From Clitopilus passeckerianus (lineage: Eukaryota; Basidiomycota; Agaricomycetes; Agaricales; Entolomataceae), in NCBI GenBank assembly GCA_944990035.1, contig CALYLX010000141.1:496001-560000 (forward strand): a DNA stretch of 64,000 nt. The letters run 5' to 3'. The notes under the pieces were generated by a model. The model did no database searches, was not told the origin of the DNA, and worked only from the letters and a program-made list of their open reading frames with translations. Each line of letters begins with the position of its first letter. Within the stretch, counting starts at the first letter, position 1. Both the position numbers and the translations under genes were made by a program. Below are positions 57,836-64,000 of the stretch, one piece after another.

Positions 57836-58539
57836 GAACCGCAGAGCGAGTTAAACCCGACTTTACGTTCGGATGCTACTTCTTGGAAGCCTCAAGCACA
57901 GTAGCCAATCAAGATGGCGAAGAACGGACAAGAATGTCCCGTAACAGGCCCCACCATCTCCCACCTGCCAGTCGAGGTCATTGGAGTTGCTTCTACACCT
58001 CTACTCCCCGTGCATCACATATCCCTCCTTTCCCCAGGGTTATACGGGAGGCGATGATTACTTCCAGAGCAGAGAGCTGAATGGGATTCGCCTCTGACGG
58101 CCATGGGACCTCTCCGGTTCTCATTCCTCAACCCAAGCCAACTTGTCATATAATTCAATTTCTATGACAGTCGCGCCGTGTCCACTTCCCTCTCGTCTCC
58201 CACACCTTCACACTTCACCCTCGAATCATCCTCCCGACACTCTTCATCGGAGCCCGACCGGCCCTCTTCGTACCAACAACCACTTCCCATTCCTGAGGGA
58301 CAAGATTCACTGCAACCCGGCGCCTTCTTTCACGTAATGCAGGCTCGTGCAGGCTACCATGTCTCCCAGGCATCGCACAGATGCGTCATGAACCTATTGG
58401 GTCAGCGCTCTCCGCGACGTTAGCCACCCTGGAGGTTCAGCGGCATCGGGAGATTCAGCGGGGAAGGTTACGGAGATTGCGTGAGGACTAGGTTCGAGAT
58501 GGGCAGGGGTGGGGGCGGGAACACGTCTTTTCGATCACC

Positions 58540-58640
58540 ATGGAGCCCATCTTCAACCTCTGCACATTCACCGCCATACACCTCCTGCGCCCACGTTATG
58601 GGTTCCTCTTAGATCCTACTGCAACCTGAGCCCTCTCGTT
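58540..58640 (+). repeat. Decayed dispersed repeat, copy 4 (short)
   Basis: CTTCAACCTCTGCACATTC, then CTCCTGCGCCCACGTTATGG and GTTCCTCTTAGATCCTAC parallel the copy 3 stretch around the CCCACGTTGTGG block. Similarity is lost to the right. Confidence 0.5.
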
Positions 58641-59077
58641 CGTCTCCGTCAAATGCAAATCGGTCGGGGAAGGAGACGAGACATCGAAGTTCAGAGCAGA
58701 GTGTTGGTCCTGGATTCTGGTGTGCTCGATTGCTATGATATTCGGAAGGGATTAACCGGGGATGAGTTGGCCGTGCGGACTTGGGGTTGGGAGCAGCGAA
58801 TGGGACGTGCTGGTCGTCGCAGCTGGAAACGCAGGCTGAAGCTCGAGCTTGTGGTTTCATCAGGATGGACGAAGCTTGTGAATGAGTTGTCGGATGGAGG
58901 GCAACGGGGTACTGGATGGGTGCAACGGGACGAAGGAGAAGGTGGGCTGTAGCCCTCCCTTTGTATTGACCATGCCACACCTTTCCTGCTAGTTTTGTGA
59001 GGCCATCGAACTTGTGGGCACCTATTTTCATGACCCTGCGTACACATACGATATTCCAGTCCCACAAGATACTTTAC

Positions 59078-61131
59078 TCAGAATACGTTCGTATGCATGT
59101 TATTTGTTCGTCTATGACTATAACCTTGGTACCTTGCTAGAACACAGAACACCCACTTCCCAATCCACACAAGTTTTGAACCTCTTCGCCTTGCCAATTC
59201 TACCAATTCCGCTCTTTCCCATTCTGAGAATCCTGCCGGAGCCATCGTCACCTCTCCCCATCCCGTATTTGAAGTAATATCGGCTGCTGACCCAGCGGGA
59301 GAAACACACCGTTGGAGTGATTGCGCCATGGCTGTAAAGCACCATGGTTGATCTCTGTGACGACCCCATGCTTTCATAGTGCAACAAGGCCTGTTATCGC
59401 CGTCAGCTTGTCTGTAGTGCGAACATCTTCGTTTTCGAGATATGGCAACTGGGCTGGCGGCGTCACCGGTGATAATGAGGTTGGTTAGGTTGCTCATCCG
59501 CGAGATTGTGTCATCGATAGCAAAGCCCCTGCCATCCGTTGATGATTGACCTATTTTGCAGCAAGTTACCTCCAGTGTCGTGAGATTTGGGCCAAATATC
59601 GACAAAATATCGAACAAATTGTCATTCGTGAGTCCCCTGACCATTTTGAGGCGAAGGGTTTGGAGAGAGCATGTGGAAGACGCGAGGAGGGAAAAGATCT
59701 GTGTCCGGGTGTGTTTTCCCTCCACAAGACTAAGCTCGGTGAGAGAAAAAGGTGTTCTGACGCCCTAAAATACATACAGTAAATCGAAGGGTAAAGTACG
59801 CATTATATGGTAGTTCACACCTTGGGGACTTGTCAAACTCGCTTGTGCGCTGGATGAGGAAGAAATTCCAGGTAGATTCAGGATCTCCAAGCGTTTCAGA
59901 GTGGGCAAGCTACGCAAGACGCTATAGATATTCTGAAAAATGTGAGCTGTGTAGTATCTGCAAGAGTTACCCAAATCCAATTTCAACCTTTCCATCGCGT
60001 CAAGCTTTCCTATTTGGTCCACGACCTGGGTAAGGAGATGGTAAGGCGCCGTTATATCCGAAATATTGCTTGCTAAGGAGAATATTTCCGAGTAGGCTTC
60101 CGCATTTACTTTCGTGCTTACTGACAGATTGGGAAATTCCGTGTCCAGGAACCTCGTAATGTACTGTCTCATGGAAGGTTGTTGGCGGAGGCTCCTTGCC
60201 AGGTTGGCGGCACCGCCGTAAACATAGGTGTAATAACCATGCCCGATCGATGAATAGAGCAGGGGAAGAAATATTGAATGCAACGAACGATTGACGAGGG
60301 CCAGAGAGAAGAGGGTGCGTGAGTGAATTCCGAGGTGCTGAGCATCCTTGAATTTGGGTTCAAAGTTATTTCGAATATCGGGCTGGGCAATAGAAAGTAG
60401 GAACTCGGTGGGAAGACTCAGAAAGGAGGCAATCTCGGATGAGGTTTTCTTGGGTGGCAGAGGCTTGTAGAGAGGAGGAGTGACATGGAAATGAAAGTTG
60501 ACAATTGGCTGAGCGTCACGGATGTCAAGGTCATCAACCAGTCGGCGGTTGCTTTCGACAGCAATGAAGACTGGTACTCCTGATTGGTACTCATAGATCT
60601 CGTCAAACAAAGTTCGCCGGGCGAGATGATTGATGCTAGCCTGGGCGAATCCTGAGTGGGTTGGAATCTGGAGAATTCCTCCAGGCTCCCAAGGCCGATA
60701 GCCAAAGAAGTTGAAGTATTCTTTAAAGGATAGCAGAATTGTACAAAGGGACGATGAGGCTTCAGACTGATTTGGTGTGGGTTTCTTTGGGCCAGAGACA
60801 GCTCTGGGAGAGGTATGGTGGGGCTTGTAGTCGTCTGAAAAGGCGTCTGCATCAGTGCATTGCCAAATGGCCTATTGTGTCGACATCATTGAGAAGTCTA
60901 ATTTGGTCCACTTTGTATGAGACTTTACCCTATCATTGAGGGTGCTCGATTGGTCCTCGATAACCAGACGCACTCTCGAGAACTGATCACAGAAAGCTTG
61001 AGCGAGTGTGATTGAGCAAAAGCTTATGTTTCGCGAGAGACGCGGTTGGAGATGCCTTTGGGAGGATATGGATCGTGCCACTCATAGCTCACGCTCTTTA
61101 TTATCGAGTATTCTGGTGTCTGGTGGGCCAT
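59078..61131 (-). pseudogene. F-box/LRR-like protein, paralogue 1, with a frameshift in exon 1
   Basis: Exons are 61131-60929, 60871-59819 and 59764-59078. Exons 2 and 3 stay open and align with the neighbour at 61326-63407 throughout: SFKEYFNFF against SFKEHIPDFW, FSLALVNRSLHSIFLPLLYSSIGHG against LTLALVNRHFNSIFLPALYSSIGHG, and PFSLTELSL against PFSLTEISL. Leu-rich repeats fill the last exon. The LPTEFLLSI...LALVNRSLHSI region is F-box-like. Exon 1 is 203 nt, whereas the paralogue's is 201, and its frame breaks near SNRVSR, so the ATG at 61131 does not connect to exon 2. This could be a true mutation or an assembly error. F-box proteins select substrates for SCF ligases. Confidence 0.7.
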
Positions 61132-61325
61132 GATGGATGTCGATCAGAAAGGTATTCTGCATGTTACGACGGACCGGGAGCAGTCGTTTCCCACTTGATC
61201 GCAACAAGTTTCCTCCGAAAGGCACTGAACATGCTGGCTTACGAGTGAATGGTGAATTGCCACTTTAATCTACGGAGGAATCGCCACCCTACAGTGTACA
61301 TTGATACTATTTGCTCTACATGATA
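61132..61325. other. Gap between tandem F-box-like genes
   Basis: The 194 bp hold the 3' end of one gene and the promoter of the next; no other feature seen. Confidence 0.5.
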
Positions 61326-63407
61326 TCAAAGCGAATCTGTCAAGTAGTGTAAAAAACGAGGTAAAGGGTTAAAAGAGGGATGAGGGTCGATTACAAGCCT
61401 GATACCCCTTTTCATCGCCAATTCTGTGAGCTCGTTCGCCATGCCCTTCCTGAAGCTGCCAATATACGGCGCTGAGTAAAGGTTTACTCGTTCCCAACCG
61501 ATATTCGAATCAGAAAATTCCCCGGATCCTGCCTGTTCATCTCCTCCGGTGAGTATTGCTTTCAAAGCTTCATATGTCCACGTCGTAGAACGACTTCGCA
61601 ACGCGATGGTGATCGAGCAGGGGGATAATAACAGACCCGGAGTGCAACTGCGTTTCTGCAGAATGCAGGCTGGAGTAAGGACATCGTCTGTTACGATGAG
61701 TTCTCTGAGGTTAGGCATACTCGATATCATGGATTCAATGACCGAGCCACGCTGCGCGTCCCCATCTTCTGGGATGACCTCGCAGTAGATGACTTCAAGT
61801 TTAGTAAGATTGGGGCCAATCAGTGTGAGAATGTCAGCGAGATCTTGAAGCGCCAATCCGCGGATATTGTTAAGAGAGAAGACCTGGAGAGATGAGCCAG
61901 AGGATGGAATCATTGAGAAAATATGCGTTCGCCAGAATCGACCGCGGTGGAGACTGATCTCGGTGAGGGAGAAAGGTGGTTCCTTCGAATTTGACGAGGT
62001 AAGGATTGGCTTTAAAAATGAAGACACTTGTCGTCCATACCTGACCCATGGTTGGTTCCTGACTAGTAGTAGGGGTGAGATCATGGTATAACGCAGCGTG
62101 AGATCAACTTACCCTGCTTGTATGCCCTTTGGCATGCCGTCCTGGTGTATGAATAAAGTTTTCAAGCTCGGCCAGTTACAGAAAACCTTGTAAAGGTCAG
62201 AGCGTGTTTGGGGGTCTTCGTAGGAGCGAACATCAAGAGATAGCTGAAAGGTCTCCATTTTGTGAAGCATCGATGCTGGCTTGAGGAGTCGACGGAAGAG
62301 GTGCCAACCAATTTTGATGTGAGTTATATCGGTCGCAAAAGTAAAAATCTTTGTATGTGCCCTGATATCTTCTTTTCGTCCAATTTCATTGTCCGCAAAG
62401 CTGGTCACGTATCGCCGCATGTCGGGTTGTCGATCGAGGCTTGCGGCAAAACTGGCGGCTGTTAACCCACCTCGCATGGCTTTGGCAAGCACATCACGAT
62501 GTCCGTGGCCGATAGAAGAATAAAGCGCAGGGAGGAAAATGGAGTTGAAGTGACGATTGACGAGAGCCAAAGTCAGGAAAAGATGGGTCCGCGATCCCCA
62601 TGAAGAGCCCCAACGGTCAGACCCTTCCGGAAGGAGCTGTCGTACGATCGAGAGAATAAGCTCATGTGGGAGAGTCGATACTGATACCAACGAAGCGCCT
62701 TGTCCGGAAGATGTCCCGGAGGGTGGCATGTGGGTTACAGTTGGTACAATATGGAAATGAAAGTTAACGAGGACGTCGTTGCAATCACCAGGATAAACAT
62801 CGTGATCCCAAATTCGATGGGTACTTTCAAGCGCAAGGAAGATTGGTCCTCCCTTGCTACACGGGAAAGTTTTATCGAATATGATCCTTTCCTCTGGATT
62901 GGCCTCAGCCTTCGACTTGGGTTGAGACCAGAGCTGGAGATAACCTCCATATCTCTTGTCTTGAGGCGCCACGCGTGTATCCCAGAAATCGGGAATGTGT
63001 TCCTTGAAGCTGAGATTAATCGTACAGATCGACATGGGATCTAGAGGTGGGGCGCTGGGGGAATAAAGCGGAATGGCTACGATCGGATCATGGTGACGCT
63101 TGTAATCTTCTGAGAACAAGCTGGACTGAATGCATTGACGAATTATCGCCTAGAGGATTTGCAGCTCAGTTCTGAGTCTGCGAGAATCACGGCTGCCGTT
63201 GCTTACTGTGCTATTTCCAGGCTCATACGGGCCTTGGTCTCTTATCACAAGGCGTACGTTTGGGAAACGTAGGTGAGGTGAGCGGGCGAGAATGATCGAG
63301 ATGAAGCAGACGTTTCTTGGGATGCGGGGACAATTGTGCTGGAGCCGTTCGCAGGAGGAGCTTTTCAAAATCAAGTATTCAGACCTTGATTTTGTGGGCG
63401 TCATCAT
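61326..63407 (-). CDS. F-box/LRR-like protein, paralogue 2, three exons, 650 aa
   Basis: Minus-strand exons are 63407-63207 (201 nt), 63149-62113 (1037 nt) and 62040-61326 (715 nt); phases 0 and 2 agree and total 1953 nt. The start is an ATG-ATG pair at 63407-63402. Residues about 180-240 have an F-box-like stretch (STLPHELILSIVRQLLPEG, then LALVNRHFNSIFLPALY). The second half carries leucine-rich repeats (LTEISLHRGRF, LQVFSLNNIRGL, LTKLEVIYC, LRELIVTDD). The N-terminal 150 residues form a separate domain with VNFHFHIVP that is also conserved in paralogue 1. It is intact, unlike its neighbour. A role in SCF ubiquitin ligase substrate choice is inferred. Confidence 0.78.
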
Positions 63408-63774
63408 GGTTGAGAGGAAGGATGATTTTGAGTCACTGATCCAGTTGCAGCATGCCGGGTCCGTTCAAAGCCGAGTCAGAGGAGGAGCCATTTACTCGGA
63501 AGTGGGCTGGAGAGCTTGATTTCGCTGTGAGGCGGGAAACAAGAGGTGCAGCTGTACTAGTATACTCATATGTTGCCACTTGAATGTTCGAGCCCAAGCC
63601 GAAAGTACGGGTGGTTCCTGAAATAGTAGGCCACACCCACGCCTTAATTCCGGGCTCCCGGACCGATCGAAAGCGTCTGCGTCACCCAATCACCTGCCGT
63701 GACCTCCCGCTAGCGTGACAGCAAACTACAATTCTCGTCAACGTCAAACCCGGTCAAGGTCGACGAAACTCAAA
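63408..63774. other. Intergenic region between divergent genes
   Basis: It lies upstream of both the F-box-like gene (minus) and the partial gene at 63775 (plus). I see no supported coding frame. Confidence 0.5.
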
Positions 63775-63949
63775 ATGCTGGCTTCAGGGCTTGCTCGTGC
63801 CGCGGGGCAATCTTGTTCTTCTCTTATACACGCTTCGACTGGCACCGCTGCTGCTGTGACTAGGCAGCGCATTGGAGGAGTTCCCAATGGGAGTTTGGTT
63901 CTGACGAGGGGTATGGCGAGGCAGGCCCCAACAACGTCGAAGAAAACCT
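63775..63949 (+). CDS. First exon of a probable mitochondrial protein (continues past window)
   Basis: An ATG at 63775 opens 58 codons to a GTACGT donor at 63950. The peptide (MLASGLARAAGQ ... TRQRIGG ... TRGMARQAP) has Arg, Ala and Ser in excess, no acidic residues and an amphipathic start, as in mitochondrial presequences. The mature protein lies beyond the window, so its identity cannot be told. The last 50 bases of the window would be intron. Confidence 0.5.
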
Positions 63950-64000
63950 GTACGTGCCTTATTCTGCTGGGCCATGTGACAGCTCAGAGGCTGAATTTGA

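Larger units (their letters stand above)
56170..59077. other. Gene-poor tract between the NACHT gene and the F-box-like genes
   Basis: 56170-56460 may be the decayed 3' part of the NACHT gene. The remainder is C/T-rich with many short competing frames. It contains two decayed repeat copies (57640-57835, 58540-58640). No gene is supported. Confidence 0.4.

Noticed and set aside
1..64000. Search by eye for tRNA genes, rRNA, CRISPR arrays, bacterial operons
   Set aside because: None seen. Intron density and gene structure are those of a fungal nuclear genome, and a covariance-model scan would be needed to exclude tRNAs fully.

Overview
The window is nuclear DNA from a filamentous basidiomycete, most likely an Agaricomycete mushroom. 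The evidence is dense 45-65 bp GT-AG introns, sesquiterpene synthase paralogues, a NACHT STAND protein beside a fungal ubiquitin-like-domain protein, tandem F-box/LRR-like proteins, a TET/JBP-like dioxygenase, a large JmjC protein, and a heavy load of young transposons. I rebuilt exon structures by hand from splice sites, reading phase and protein similarity. Database names are recognition from memory, not searches.

Layout. 0-6 kb: the 3' end of a terpene synthase, an ABC-transporter relic, and a five-exon gene with a nucleotidyltransferase-like motif. 6.4-13.5 kb: two divergently transcribed hypothetical genes; the left one is interrupted by a 3.3-kb hAT transposon with a perfect 8-bp target-site duplication. 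13.7-14.6 kb: an LRR-like protein. 15.1-23.6 kb: a TET/JBP-like 2OG-Fe(II) dioxygenase gene split in its third exon by a complete 7.0-kb Ty3/gypsy chromovirus. Its two LTRs look identical, its primer site fits Tf1-type self-priming, and it has an extra third ORF. 23.8-28.8 kb: a 14-exon JmjC gene directly downstream on the same strand. 29.5-37.7 kb: a Helitron whose Rep/helicase-OTU-like reading frame is broken by two nested insertions, a solo LTR of the gypsy family and a 732-bp hAT-type MITE. Conceptual removal of both insertions keeps the reading frame.

37.7-40.7 kb: a second ABC-transporter fragment, then two tail-to-tail sesquiterpene synthase genes with the same intron positions. 41-52.8 kb: a hypothetical gene and two tandemly duplicated secreted histidine phosphatases with duplicated flanks, set in gene-poor DNA containing decayed copies of an unnamed dispersed repeat. 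52.8-56.2 kb: a ubiquitin-like-domain/zinc-ribbon gene followed by a NACHT gene. 56.2-59 kb: more decayed repeat copies. 59-63.4 kb: two tandem F-box/LRR-like paralogues, one with a frameshifted first exon. 63.8 kb to the end: the first exon of a probable mitochondrial protein.

The main theme is recent mobile-element activity breaking host genes and older elements. Three different elements (hAT, gypsy, MITE) left perfect target-site duplications, and four interruptions leave the surrounding reading frame recoverable by eye. The chromatin-related pair (TET/JBP-like plus JmjC) and the self-primed LTR element with TGACTCA motifs upstream of its TATA box are the most interesting biology.
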